The position numbers and the translations under genes were made by a program. A stretch of DNA of 64,000 nt from assembly GCA_965261795.1 (NCBI GenBank), contig OZ253476.1:1860001-1924000 (forward strand). Direction: 5' to 3'. The stretch is from CBDCFV01 sp965261795. Its GTDB lineage: Bacteria > Chloroflexota > Dehalococcoidia > Lucifugimonadales > UBA3495. Shown here piece by piece: positions 1-9,662 of the stretch; position 1 is the stretch's first letter; each line of letters begins with the position of its first letter. The notes beneath the pieces were generated by a model. The model was not told the origin of the DNA and did not search any database. It saw nothing but the letters and a program-made list of their open reading frames with translations.

Positions 1-89
1 CTAGGACAGCCAAACCATCAACGCTATAACATTGCCATAGGGCGAAAGCGGAGCGGTCACCCCGAAGGTGACGCCGGGACGAGTCCCGC

Positions 90-314
90 CTAGTGGCCGC
101 AGCCGCAACCCCCGCCGCAGCATCCGCCGCCCATGGGAGGCAAGGGACTGAACCCGGCGTCGCTGGATTCGCCGCGGGTGATGGAGGAGAACACTGAAAT
201 GGCCCGCCGGGCCGGCTGTTCGCAATTGGTACAATCGGCGCCTGTAGCGCTCATCGACTGGAGCTTCTCGAAGTTGTTTCCGCAAGTCGGGCAGTGATAT
301 TCGTATAGAGGCAT
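90..314 (-). CDS. FmdB-family zinc-ribbon protein
   Basis: This 74-residue protein begins MPLYEYHCPTCG, the typical start of the FmdB/CxxC-CxxC regulatory-protein family, and a second cysteine pair (CTNCEQ) follows about 20 residues later, so one zinc ribbon is predicted. The tail is rich in Gly, Cys and His (GGCCGGGCGCGH), which is common in family members from environmental bacteria and may bind a second metal. FmdB proteins are linked to regulation of amidase and formamidase genes in some bacteria, but the molecular role is generally unknown. It is a single gene transcribed away from the mutase operon. The family call is firm and the function is open. Confidence 0.85.
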   Translation of the reverse strand: MPLYEYHCPTCGNNFEKLQSMSATGADCTNCEQPARRAISVFSSITRGESSDAGFSPLPPMGGGCCGGGCGCGH

Positions 315-866
315 ACTTGGACCTTCCTCAATGTTATGACATAAAGTTCGTTAAACAGGTAAAAGGTCTCACGACATCTGGTTGAATTTAACCGAGGGCC
401 GGGATTCAGTCAATACCGGTCTGGCATACCGGCAAGCTTTCTTCATAGCCATCACCTCGGGCTTTCGAGCAGTCCTCAAGGGAAATCATGCCAATCATTC
501 AATACAAACCCGTCCCGTTCCAGGACGGTCACTGACATCCGCCCCTTTCCAACTTGGGAAACACTTCGTTAACATAACTGCTGTCCAACAAAGACAATCA
601 GCCCCGCTGCCAAAGCCGAATGTCCGGATATGTCCGTAAATGTCCGGTTTTCTAAAAGCTCTGCTCTCCTCGCTTGGTTCCGGCGCTATCTCTCCTCCCG
701 GTTTGGCTGACCGGTGAAAATGACAAAGCCTTGGGAAACCCCTCGCTGTACGATTGGAAAATCACGGTTGAGCGTTCCGGCGCATTGGCAGTACAATTGA
801 ACCGCTCCGCCGCCATGCGGCGGAGCTTCAACCCGATGTTCCACCGCCGAATTCAGGAGGCGCGGG
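315..866. other. Intergenic region with dispersed repeat segments
   Basis: No credible gene is seen between the divergent fmdB-like gene and the mutase gene, so both promoters should lie here. Around 538-588 there is a segment with a palindromic core (TTCCAACTTGGGAA) that recurs at about 54548-54600. Around 619-650 TGTCCGGA-type words are repeated, and similar words occur near 16723-16757. These look like pieces of a dispersed repeat family. Confidence 0.5.
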
Positions 867-2528
<1,662 letters not shown>

Positions 2529-2582
2529 AGGCGCGGCACGGGTGTATTTGTTAGCGCGGAATGCAGCCAAGGAGGACAGGTA

Positions 2583-3737
2583 GTGAGCCTGATACTGAAC
2601 GAAGAAGAACAGATGCTTCAAACTCTGGTGAGGAACTTTGCCGACCGGGAGTTGGCGCCAAGGGCCCGGGAAATGGACCGGAAGCAGGAGTTTTCTTGGG
2701 AAAACTGGCGCGGAATGGCCAACATTGGCTTAACGGGAATAGGCATTGATTCCAAGTACGGCGGCAGCGGCCCGGGGGGCTTCCGGCACGTTGCCATCGC
2801 CGCCGAGGAGGTAGCCCGGGGCGACGCCGGAGCCAGCGTCAGCATGTTGGCTCACCTTTCTTTGGGCACGAACACCATCTACAAGTTCGGCAACGAGGAA
2901 CAGAAGCTACGCCTTATCCCGTCCCTGGCGTCCGGCAAAGGGGTGGCCGCTTGGGCGCTGACCGAGCCGGGCAGCGGCTCCGACGCTGCCGCGTTGAGCA
3001 CTACCGCCACGGAGAAGGACGGCACCTACTTCCTGAACGGGAGCAAGACCTTCATCACCAACGCTTCGGTGGCCGAGTCCATGGTGGTCTTCGCCACCGT
3101 TGATCGGTCCTTGGGCTACAAGGGGATCACAGCCTTCGTGGTCAACCAAGGCGCCCCCGGCCTGACCATCAACCCTCTGCACGGCAAGATGGGTATGCGG
3201 AGTTCCACCACCGACGAGATGGTCTTCGAGAACACCCCGGTGCCGCCGGAGAACGTCCTGGGCGAGGAAGGGCGCGGGTTCAACTACGCTATGGAGATTC
3301 TAAACGCCAGCCGCATCATCATAGCCGCCCAATGCGTGGGCATAGGCCAGTCGGCGCTGGAGGCGGCGCTGCGGTACGCCCAGCAGCGGGAGACTTTCGG
3401 CAAGCCCATTGCCCAGCACCAAGGCATACAGTTTACGCTGGCCGACATGGCGTCCCAAGTCTACGCTGCTCGGGCTGCCACCATGACCTCAGCCTCTTTG
3501 CATGACGAAGGCCTGCCCTTCGAGGCCGAGGCTTCCATGGCCAAGCTCCTGGCTTCCGAAATGTGCGTCGAGGTCTCTTCCAAAGCCATCCAGGTGCATG
3601 GAGGCATTGGATATTTTGAAGAAGCCGGTGTGGAACGTATTTTCCGGGATGCCCGGGTTACCACCATCTACGAAGGTACATCCGAAGTGCAGCGGCTGAT
3701 CATCGCCAGGCACCTATTGGCCCAATATGCACTGTGA
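2583..3737 (+). CDS. Acyl-CoA dehydrogenase
   Basis: This 384-residue flavoprotein catalyses alpha,beta-dehydrogenation of an acyl-CoA and passes electrons to ETF. Seen are AWALTEPGSGSD (FAD/substrate region, about 120), FITNASVAE, GMRSSTTDE, and the C-terminal VHGGIGYFEEAGVERIFRD followed by IYEGTSEVQ, whose Glu is the usual catalytic base of short- and branched-chain family members. The length is normal. The GTG start has GGAGGA about 7 bases upstream. It lies between the two mutase subunit genes, so a role in propionyl-, isobutyryl- or methylmalonyl-linked degradation is likely. The exact chain specificity cannot be read from the sequence. Confidence 0.93.
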   Translation: MSLILNEEEQMLQTLVRNFADRELAPRAREMDRKQEFSWENWRGMANIGLTGIGIDSKYGGSGPGGFRHVAIAAEEVARGDAGASVSMLAHLSLGTNTIYKFGNEEQKLRLIPSLASGKGVAAWALTEPGSGSDAAALSTTATEKDGTYFLNGSKTFITNASVAESMVVFATVDRSLGYKGITAFVVNQGAPGLTINPLHGKMGMRSSTTDEMVFENTPVPPENVLGEEGRGFNYAMEILNASRIIIAAQCVGIGQSALEAALRYAQQRETFGKPIAQHQGIQFTLADMASQVYAARAATMTSASLHDEGLPFEAEASMAKLLASEMCVEVSSKAIQVHGGIGYFEEAGVERIFRDARVTTIYEGTSEVQRLIIARHLLAQYAL

Positions 3738-3766
3738 GGCCCATTCACCCCTGCGGGGCATTCATC

Positions 3767-3826
3767 ACGGCGGCCGCATGAACATGGCGGCCCGCATGAA
3801 CATGGCGGCCCGCATGAACACGGCGG
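3767..3826. repeat. 18-bp tandem repeat between acyl-CoA dehydrogenase and mutase small chain
   Basis: The unit AACATGGCGGCCCGCATG occurs twice in full, with partial copies on both sides. Each unit contains ATG triplets and CATG/GGCC palindromes. It fills the leader of the B12-binding chain gene, ending about 22 bases before its ATG. Confidence 0.85.
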
Positions 3827-3848
3827 TTAAATATGAGGACAAGTTGCC

Positions 3849-4265
3849 ATGACACAAACTAACCGCCCTATCCGGGTGCTGGTGGCCAAGCCGGGCTTGG
3901 ACGGCCACGATCGGGGCGCCAAGATAATCGCGCGGGCCCTGCGCGACTCCGGCATGGAGGTCATATACACCGGCATCCGCCAGACGCCTGAGATGATTGT
4001 GCAAGCCGCCATCCAGGAGGATGTTGCCGTGATGGGGTTGAGCATTCTATCCGGCGCTCACATGGAGATTCTGCCCAGGATTATGACTTTGGCGCACGAA
4101 CAGGGGCTTGACGACGTCTTGGTAATCGTCGGTGGCATCATCCCGGAAGTGGACCGGCAGCAGTTGATGGACATGGGGGTCGGCGGGGTTTTCGGCCCGG
4201 GTACTTCCACTATGGAAATCGCCGACTTTATCAGGGCGAAAATCACGGGAAGGAGCGGCTGTTAA
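3849..4265 (+). CDS. mcmA2: Methylmalonyl-CoA mutase, B12-binding (small) chain
   Basis: This 138-residue protein is a stand-alone cobalamin-binding domain. KPGLDGHDRGAK contains the DxHxxG motif whose His coordinates cobalt in base-off B12. GLSILSGAHM supplies the Ser of the SxL motif, and VGGIIP plus FGPGTS complete the Rossmann-like domain. It pairs with the large chain encoded at 867-2528 to form the holoenzyme. The length fits stand-alone subunits of this type. ATG is preceded by a GAGGACAAG sequence. An 18-bp tandem repeat fills the upstream gap. Confidence 0.95.
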   Translation: MTQTNRPIRVLVAKPGLDGHDRGAKIIARALRDSGMEVIYTGIRQTPEMIVQAAIQEDVAVMGLSILSGAHMEILPRIMTLAHEQGLDDVLVIVGGIIPEVDRQQLMDMGVGGVFGPGTSTMEIADFIRAKITGRSGC

Positions 4266-4323
4266 GGGGCGTTTCCGTTGGCGTAGCGGGCGGAAAGGTA
4301 ACAGGATCTTAACTATGCTGCCC

Positions 4324-4354
4324 TTGACATCAACAGCAAGCACACAGGTATAAT
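4324..4354 (+). promoter_or_regulatory. Consensus sigma70-type promoter before yceD-rpmF-fabD
   Basis: TTGACA at 4324-4329 and TATAAT at 4349-4354 both match consensus perfectly and lie 37 bases before the yceD ATG. The spacer is 19 bases, longer than the usual 17. It probably drives the yceD-rpmF-fabD-nusB-acpP run. Confidence 0.7.
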
Positions 4355-4390
4355 GACTGCCAATTGTTCCGGCCACGCCTTTAATTCGTA

Positions 4391-4912
4391 ATGCAATATA
4401 ACGTCGCGCAACTACTGAAAGAACCGACAGGCTCATCGCGCAGTTACCAAGTTGAGGAAAATTACTCAGAACTATTAAGTGTCACGGACTGGGTAGTCGG
4501 CACCGTCAACATGGTGCGGACTCACCAAGGGGTGCTGACGAAGGCCAACTTGGATGTCCAGACCACCGTCACTTGCAGCCGGTGCATCAAGGAATTCTCC
4601 CTCCCCTCCACACTACACATCGAGGAAGAGTTTTTCCCCACCGTAGACCTCCACTCCGGGCGTAATCTACCGCCGTTGTCGGAGGAGGAGAGGGAATTGA
4701 GCATCGACGCCAACCACGTCCTCGACCTGACCGAGATGACCCGCCAATACGCCATTGCCGACATGCCAATAAAACCCTTGTGCCAGGACGGGTGTTTGGG
4801 CCTTTGCGCTGTCTGCGGCAATGACCTGAACCGGCAACAATGTGATTGCGACAAAACTCCCAAGGACCCCAGATGGGGCGCCCTGGCCGGGTTGTTGTAC
4901 CCGGAAATCTGA
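4391..4912 (+). CDS. yceD: DUF177/YceD-family protein
   Basis: This 173-residue protein has the DUF177 layout: an N-terminal beta domain with CSRCIKEF and a C-terminal KPLCQDGCLGLCAVCGNDL cluster followed by CDCDK. Such proteins are encoded next to rpmF in most bacteria and plants and are implicated in 23S rRNA accumulation. Here rpmF follows 93 bp later, which supports the call. The cysteine pairs suggest zinc binding. The gene is the first of the run behind the consensus promoter at 4324. Confidence 0.9.
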   Translation: MQYNVAQLLKEPTGSSRSYQVEENYSELLSVTDWVVGTVNMVRTHQGVLTKANLDVQTTVTCSRCIKEFSLPSTLHIEEEFFPTVDLHSGRNLPPLSEEERELSIDANHVLDLTEMTRQYAIADMPIKPLCQDGCLGLCAVCGNDLNRQQCDCDKTPKDPRWGALAGLLYPEI

Positions 4913-5005
4913 AGCGACGCCTTGGAAGCAAATAAAAGCCGAATTTTTGATAAGAAACTCCTTGGTCATAGGCCACTAATCAGCTAGACTGGAAGATAAG
5001 AAACT

Positions 5006-5188
5006 ATGGGTGCAGTACCGAACAAAAAAGTTACCAGAGCACAGCGGGGAAGACGGCTTAACTCCCATAAGTTGAGGCCGGTCCACGCCGCTTATTGCTC
5101 GCGTTGTCGCAGCGCCAAGATGCCCCACACCGTTTGCCCCCAGTGCGGGTACTATGGGGGGCGGCAGGTGATTGATGTAAACGCTTAA
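5006..5188 (+). CDS. rpmF: 50S ribosomal protein L32
   Basis: This 60-residue basic protein begins MGAVPNKKVTRAQRGRR and has the zinc-ribbon cysteines CSRCRS and CPQCGYYGG, with the typical VIDVNA end. This is a complete, four-cysteine (zinc-binding) L32 of normal length. It lies between yceD and fabD, the common bacterial order linking ribosome and fatty-acid genes. Confidence 0.97.
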   Translation: MGAVPNKKVTRAQRGRRLNSHKLRPVHAAYCSRCRSAKMPHTVCPQCGYYGGRQVIDVNA

Positions 5189-5284
5189 CCGGCGCTTCCT
5201 TTGGACTTCTGGTTTGCAAGGATGCCGACGGAGTAATCCGGCGCCACTGAACTGCAATAAGGCGATGGTGTGTAGGGTATACGA

Positions 5285-6244
5285 ATGGCAACAACTGTGG
5301 TAGACCATACCTCAAGCCGCTTGGCCTATGTTTTTCCGGGCCAAGGCTCTCAGACTGTGGGTATGGGACAAGAACTCTACGAGACATCCCGCGCTGCAAG
5401 GGAGGTCTTTCAAGAAACGGACGATGCTTTGGGCGTTAAGCTGACCAAGTTGATGTTCGAGGGGCCGCCGAAGGAGCTTCAAAATACTATAAATTCCCAG
5501 CCGGCTATCATGACCGTAAGCATCGCCGCTTGGAAGGCGTGGCAGGAGTTCCTGGGGTCCGACCCGGAACCGCCTTCTGTTCTGGCTGGGCATAGCCTCG
5601 GTGAATATACGTCTATGGTGGTCTCGGGTATTCTCACTTTCTCCGACGCCGTCAAACTTGTGCGGGAGCGGGGCCGGCTGATGCAGCAGGCCTCCATTGA
5701 CCGCCCAGGCGGAATGGCGGCCATCATCGGGCTGGATGAACTGGCGTTGACACAGATTTGCTCCGAGACTGGCGTAGAATTAGCCAACATCAACTCCGAT
5801 GACCAGATAGTACTCAGCGGAGACAAGATCGCCGTCGCCCGCGCTATGGACTTGGCTACGGCGCGGGGCGCCCGCAAAACGGTCCCTCTGCCGGTAAGCG
5901 GCGCGTTCCATTCCTCCTTAATGGAGCAAGCGCGAGAAGGCTTGACCGAGGCTACTGCGGAGTTGGACTTTCAAGACCCCCTGATGCCCGTCATCGCCAA
6001 CTCCGACTGCGCGGAACTGCGGACCGGCGAAGAGATGCGGAACGAGTTGATCCAAGGATTGTGCCAGTGCGTCCAGTGGAAGAACTCTGTCCGCTGCATG
6101 ATTAATCTTGGCGTAACCGAGTTTGTCGAATTGGGGCCCGCTAGTGTTCTGGCGGGTTTGATCCGGCGGATTGACCGCAGTGTCCATGCTGTGGCATTAT
6201 CCAACCCGGACTCCATTCGCAAGTTGCTCGGCGCGTCGGCGTAG
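5285..6244 (+). CDS. fabD: Malonyl-CoA:ACP transacylase
   Basis: This 319-residue enzyme loads malonate from CoA onto ACP for fatty-acid synthesis. FPGQGSQ near the N-terminus, the nucleophile elbow GHSLGEYTS (about residues 103-111), the Arg in LVRERGRLMQ and the His in SGAFHSSLM complete the known catalytic set. The length is normal. NusB and ACP genes follow on the same strand with short gaps, so it is probably co-transcribed with them. Confidence 0.96.
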   Translation: MATTVVDHTSSRLAYVFPGQGSQTVGMGQELYETSRAAREVFQETDDALGVKLTKLMFEGPPKELQNTINSQPAIMTVSIAAWKAWQEFLGSDPEPPSVLAGHSLGEYTSMVVSGILTFSDAVKLVRERGRLMQQASIDRPGGMAAIIGLDELALTQICSETGVELANINSDDQIVLSGDKIAVARAMDLATARGARKTVPLPVSGAFHSSLMEQAREGLTEATAELDFQDPLMPVIANSDCAELRTGEEMRNELIQGLCQCVQWKNSVRCMINLGVTEFVELGPASVLAGLIRRIDRSVHAVALSNPDSIRKLLGASA

Positions 6245-6274
6245 ACCCTGTGGAGCCAAGCCTGATAGCGTCTT

Positions 6275-6718
6275 ATGCCTAGGGTAATAAAGTACACCGA
6301 CCTGAGACGTAAGGCCAGAATAGCGGCCTTGCAGTCGTTGTTCGCTGGAGACATTCGGGGCAGCTTGGAAGACGCGTCCTTGGAATTGTTAGCGGAAGAG
6401 GACGGTCTGCCGGAGCAAGCGTCAACCTTTGCCAGGAAGTTGATTGACGATGTGGCCGGCAACTTCACAGCCCTTGACTTGTTAATCCAGAAATACGCAC
6501 CGGTGTGGCCGGTGACCCAGTTGGCTCCGGTGGACAGGAACATCCTGCGGATCGCTCTGCAAGAGATACTGTATACCCCCGAGACGCCTGACAAAACGGC
6601 CATTAACGAGGCTGTGGAATTGGCGAAGGCGTTCGGCAGCGAAAGCTCCAGCAGGTTCGTGAACGGAGTCTTGGGATCGGTAATGGCTGATATGTCCACT
6701 GTTGGACCCTTACCGTAA
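6275..6718 (+). CDS. nusB: Transcription antitermination factor NusB
   Basis: This 147-residue all-helical protein has the NusB pattern: RRKARIAALQSLFAGD near the start, then PVWPVTQLAPVDRNILRIALQEIL and the C-terminal KTAINEAVELAKAFGSESSSRFVNGVLG signature in its usual place. NusB binds boxA RNA with NusE for rRNA antitermination. It lies between fabD and acpP. The ATG is 30 bp after the fabD stop. Confidence 0.95.
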   Translation: MPRVIKYTDLRRKARIAALQSLFAGDIRGSLEDASLELLAEEDGLPEQASTFARKLIDDVAGNFTALDLLIQKYAPVWPVTQLAPVDRNILRIALQEILYTPETPDKTAINEAVELAKAFGSESSSRFVNGVLGSVMADMSTVGPLP

Positions 6719-6731
6719 GGGAGATGACCCT

Positions 6732-6992
6732 TTGGCGACCATTTTTGAACGCGTAAAGACCATAGTAGTAGACAAGCTCGGTGCGGATGAGGCGGATGTA
6801 GGCGAAACGTCGAACTTCGTGGAAAATCTCGGAGCGGACTCGTTGGACCTCGTTGAGTTGATAATGGCCTTCGAGGAAGAGTTTTCAACCGGCGACAAGA
6901 CGCTGGAGATATCCGACGACGAAGCCGGTAATATCGCAACTATCAAGGACGCCGTTGAATACTTGAGGCAGCAGGGCATCAAAGACGAATAG
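6732..6992 (+). CDS. acpP: Acyl carrier protein
   Basis: This is a small acidic four-helix carrier for fatty-acid synthesis. The phosphopantetheine site is LGADSLDLVEL, with the Ser about residue 38. I place the start at TTG 6732 because AAGGGAG lies 8 bases upstream and the resulting 86-residue protein has the usual length. An upstream ATG at 6702 would add residues overlapping nusB and unlike ACPs. It is the last gene of the fabD run, so fabD and its product's substrate protein are co-encoded. Confidence 0.93.
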   Translation: MATIFERVKTIVVDKLGADEADVGETSNFVENLGADSLDLVELIMAFEEEFSTGDKTLEISDDEAGNIATIKDAVEYLRQQGIKDE

Positions 6993-7319
6993 GCCATGCC
7001 CGCATGGGGCGGTTTGGCCGCGGTGTTACACCGGCGCCGGCTGCCATAAGACCTATGCGGGCTAACGGCTTCCGGTACATGGTGTGACACGGTTAGGGAG
7101 GATACTTTTCCTCACGATGCTTGCCCCCCTTGATTCGTGAGTTCTCACCTGATGGGGATGACAAAGTCATCTTCAGTTTTGCTTGAGACGCCCTTTGGCA
7201 AGAGCCGACCCCCTGGTATTCCTGCAATGCGCCTATCAACAAGCGAACCATCGTGTGGATAAACAATTGCGCTCAATGTCACGCTGGCTTTATTAACCTG
7301 CCCAGGAGGTTCCAGCCTT
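6993..7319. other. Intergenic region between acpP and UDG gene
   Basis: No gene is seen. GCCCGCAT near 7000 and ATGCGGGC near 7054 could pair around a GC-rich segment and act in termination, though no T-run follows. The rest shows no recognised motif. Confidence 0.4.
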
Positions 7320-7940
7320 ATGGATAGCGTGGAAGAAGTTGACCGGTTAGTCAGGCAATGCCAGGATTGCTCGTTAAGCCGGGGACGCACCAATGCAGTC
7401 CCGGGTGAAGGCGCGCCCGATGCGGAGATTATGTTCATTGGGGAGGGTCCCGGCTACCATGAGGACCGGCTGGGCAGGCCGTTCGTTGGAGCGGCAGGGA
7501 AGTTTCTGGACGACCTCTTGAGTTCGATTGGCTTGACGCGGGAGCAAGTCTTCATTGCCAACATGATCAAATGCCGGCCTCCCCAGAACAGGGACCCATT
7601 ACCCGCTGAGGTTTCGGCCTGCAACAAGTACTTGGAGCGCCAGATTGAACTCGTGGACCCGGCGTTGATTGTAACCTTGGGACGTTTTTCCTTGGCCAGA
7701 TTTTTCCCCGGTGAAAGCGTAAGCCGGGCCAGGGGAAAGGTGCGCCGGAAGGACGGGCGGGCTATCTATCCCATAATGCACCCCGCGGCGGGACTGCACC
7801 GGCAGGAATTCCGGCCCGGAATCGTCGAAGACTTTAAGGGGATTCCCGCCGTGTTGGAAGATATTCGCAATTCGGGCGTGCCAGAGACTCCCACGCTCAC
7901 ACTGGAACCGCCACCGCAACAACTCAACATGTTCGAGTAA
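7320..7940 (+). CDS. Type-4 (family 4) uracil-DNA glycosylase
   Basis: This 206-residue protein removes uracil from DNA in base excision repair. Family 4 markers are visible: CQDCSLS at the N-terminus and later CRPPQNRDP and CNKYL supply four Cys for the 4Fe-4S cluster. GEGPGYHEDRLGRPFVGAAG forms the active-site loop, and MHPAAGL matches the HP motif near the C-terminus. The final 25 residues form a Pro-rich tail. ATG follows AGGAGG at about 7303. RNase J begins 5 bp after its stop, indicating co-expression. Confidence 0.93.
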   Translation: MDSVEEVDRLVRQCQDCSLSRGRTNAVPGEGAPDAEIMFIGEGPGYHEDRLGRPFVGAAGKFLDDLLSSIGLTREQVFIANMIKCRPPQNRDPLPAEVSACNKYLERQIELVDPALIVTLGRFSLARFFPGESVSRARGKVRRKDGRAIYPIMHPAAGLHRQEFRPGIVEDFKGIPAVLEDIRNSGVPETPTLTLEPPPQQLNMFE

Positions 7941-7945
7941 CGAAA

Positions 7946-9613
7946 TTGACGGGACCTAACATCCCTTTACGGGTCATACCTCTGGGTGGACTGGGCGAGA
8001 TAGGCAAGAACATGCTGGCCCTGGAGTACGACGACGAAATCGTCATCGTCGATTGCGGGGTCCAGTTTCCTGAAGAGGACATGCTCGGGGTAGACCTGAT
8101 CATTCCCGACATCTCCTACTTGGTGGAACGGGCGGACCGGGTGAAAGCCATCCTCATCACCCACGGGCACGAAGACCACATCGGTGCTTTGCCCTTCGTA
8201 CTGCCCCGGTTGAACGTACCTGTATATGCGCCAAGGCTGGCGCACGGCCTGCTTTCCGTGAAAGTGCGGCAACGGCGGGTTGTCAGGGACGCCACTCTGG
8301 AGGCCATAGAACCCGGCATTGGCTATCAAATAGGCAAGCACTTCAAAGCAACGTGGTTCCGTGTGTGTCACAGCATACCCGACGCCATGGGAATCGCCAT
8401 CGAGACTCCCCACGGCGTGGTCATCCACACCGGCGACTTCAAGATAGACCATACCCCCGTGGACGGGCAGACGATAGACTTGGCGTCGCTGGCGCGTTAT
8501 GGCTCGTCAGGGGTGCTGCTTTTGCTCTCCGACTCCACTTACGCGGAGATGGCGGGTTATACACCCTCGGAGCGTGTAGTGGGAGAGGCGTTGGACGGGG
8601 CTATCCGTGAGGCGCCGGGACGGGTAATGGTGGCCACCTTCGCATCCTTGATATCCCGCGTGCAGCAGGTGATCGACGCCGCCGTAAAGTACGGACGTAA
8701 CGTCGGCATCGTAGGCCGCAGCATGGTGGACAATGTCAATGTCGCTATGGACATGGGTTACCTGTCCGTACCGCCGAGAACGTTGCTGCCTCTTGGCGAG
8801 ATCCGGCATTTGCCCGCGGACCAAGTCGTCCTGCTCACCACCGGCAGCCAGGGCGAGCCGACGTCGGCGTTAGTGCGGATAGCAAACCGCGACCATCGGG
8901 ACGTACACGTCCTGAAAGGCGACACTGTCATCATCTCCGCCACGCCCATACCGGGCAACGAACTTGGAGTCAGCCGCACCATCGACAACCTGCTGCGGCA
9001 GGGAGCGAACGTGCTGTATGACCGCATCGCAACGGTACACGTTCACGGCCACGCCAGCCAGGAAGAATTGAAGATGGTCCTTAATCTGGTGCGCCCACGT
9101 TATTTCGTCCCGGTGCACGGGGAGTACAGGCACTTGATGGCCCATGCACAGTTGGCTTGGGACTTGGGAGTGGCGAAGTCGGGCATTTTCGTCCTGGAAG
9201 ACGGCGACGTATTGCAGCTATCCTCCGATGAGGCCGTCGTGTCAGAGAAGATACCCGTCGGACCCATATACATAGACGGGCTGAGCACCCGCGATCAACG
9301 CAGCCAGGTCCTCAGCCAGCGCCGCGTCCTGTCCAAGGACGGGGTTGTCGTGGTGGTAGTGTCAACCGACAAATACACTGGCCAGCCAGTGGGGCTTCCC
9401 AAAGCGGTGGCCAGCGGGTTTATGGAGTCCACCGAAACGGAGCACCTGTTCGAAGAGTTGGCATCCACGTTGTCCAAGGTCCTGGCGGAAAGTGACGACC
9501 CGCCCGGCCAGACCGAACTTTTGAAGACCAAATTGCGCGAAACCGCCCGCGAGTTCCTTTCTAGCCAAACGCGCAGACGGCCTATGATAATACCGGTGGT
9601 CTTGGAAGTGTAG
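7946..9613 (+). CDS. rnj: Ribonuclease J
   Basis: This 555-residue metallo-beta-lactamase/beta-CASP nuclease acts in mRNA decay and rRNA maturation. ITHGHEDHIGALP is the metal-binding HxHxDH motif, VIHTGDFKIDHTP supplies another ligand, LLSDSTYAE is the beta-CASP region, and VHGHASQEEL and PVHGEYRHL are the C-terminal family motifs. The length is typical for J1/J2. The start is TTG at 7946, five bases after the UDG stop. PLGGLGEIGKNM at the N-terminus is characteristic of the family. Confidence 0.96.
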   Translation: MTGPNIPLRVIPLGGLGEIGKNMLALEYDDEIVIVDCGVQFPEEDMLGVDLIIPDISYLVERADRVKAILITHGHEDHIGALPFVLPRLNVPVYAPRLAHGLLSVKVRQRRVVRDATLEAIEPGIGYQIGKHFKATWFRVCHSIPDAMGIAIETPHGVVIHTGDFKIDHTPVDGQTIDLASLARYGSSGVLLLLSDSTYAEMAGYTPSERVVGEALDGAIREAPGRVMVATFASLISRVQQVIDAAVKYGRNVGIVGRSMVDNVNVAMDMGYLSVPPRTLLPLGEIRHLPADQVVLLTTGSQGEPTSALVRIANRDHRDVHVLKGDTVIISATPIPGNELGVSRTIDNLLRQGANVLYDRIATVHVHGHASQEELKMVLNLVRPRYFVPVHGEYRHLMAHAQLAWDLGVAKSGIFVLEDGDVLQLSSDEAVVSEKIPVGPIYIDGLSTRDQRSQVLSQRRVLSKDGVVVVVVSTDKYTGQPVGLPKAVASGFMESTETEHLFEELASTLSKVLAESDDPPGQTELLKTKLRETAREFLSSQTRRRPMIIPVVLEV

Positions 9614-9662
9614 TTGTCTTCCCGGCCGCCGATAGTAGTTTGCGGTCGAATGGGAGGACTTG

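Noticed and set aside
5971..6939. Minus-strand frame of about 322 codons opposite fabD-nusB-acpP
   Set aside because: It is antisense to three recognised genes and its translation is Ser/Arg-rich without domains.
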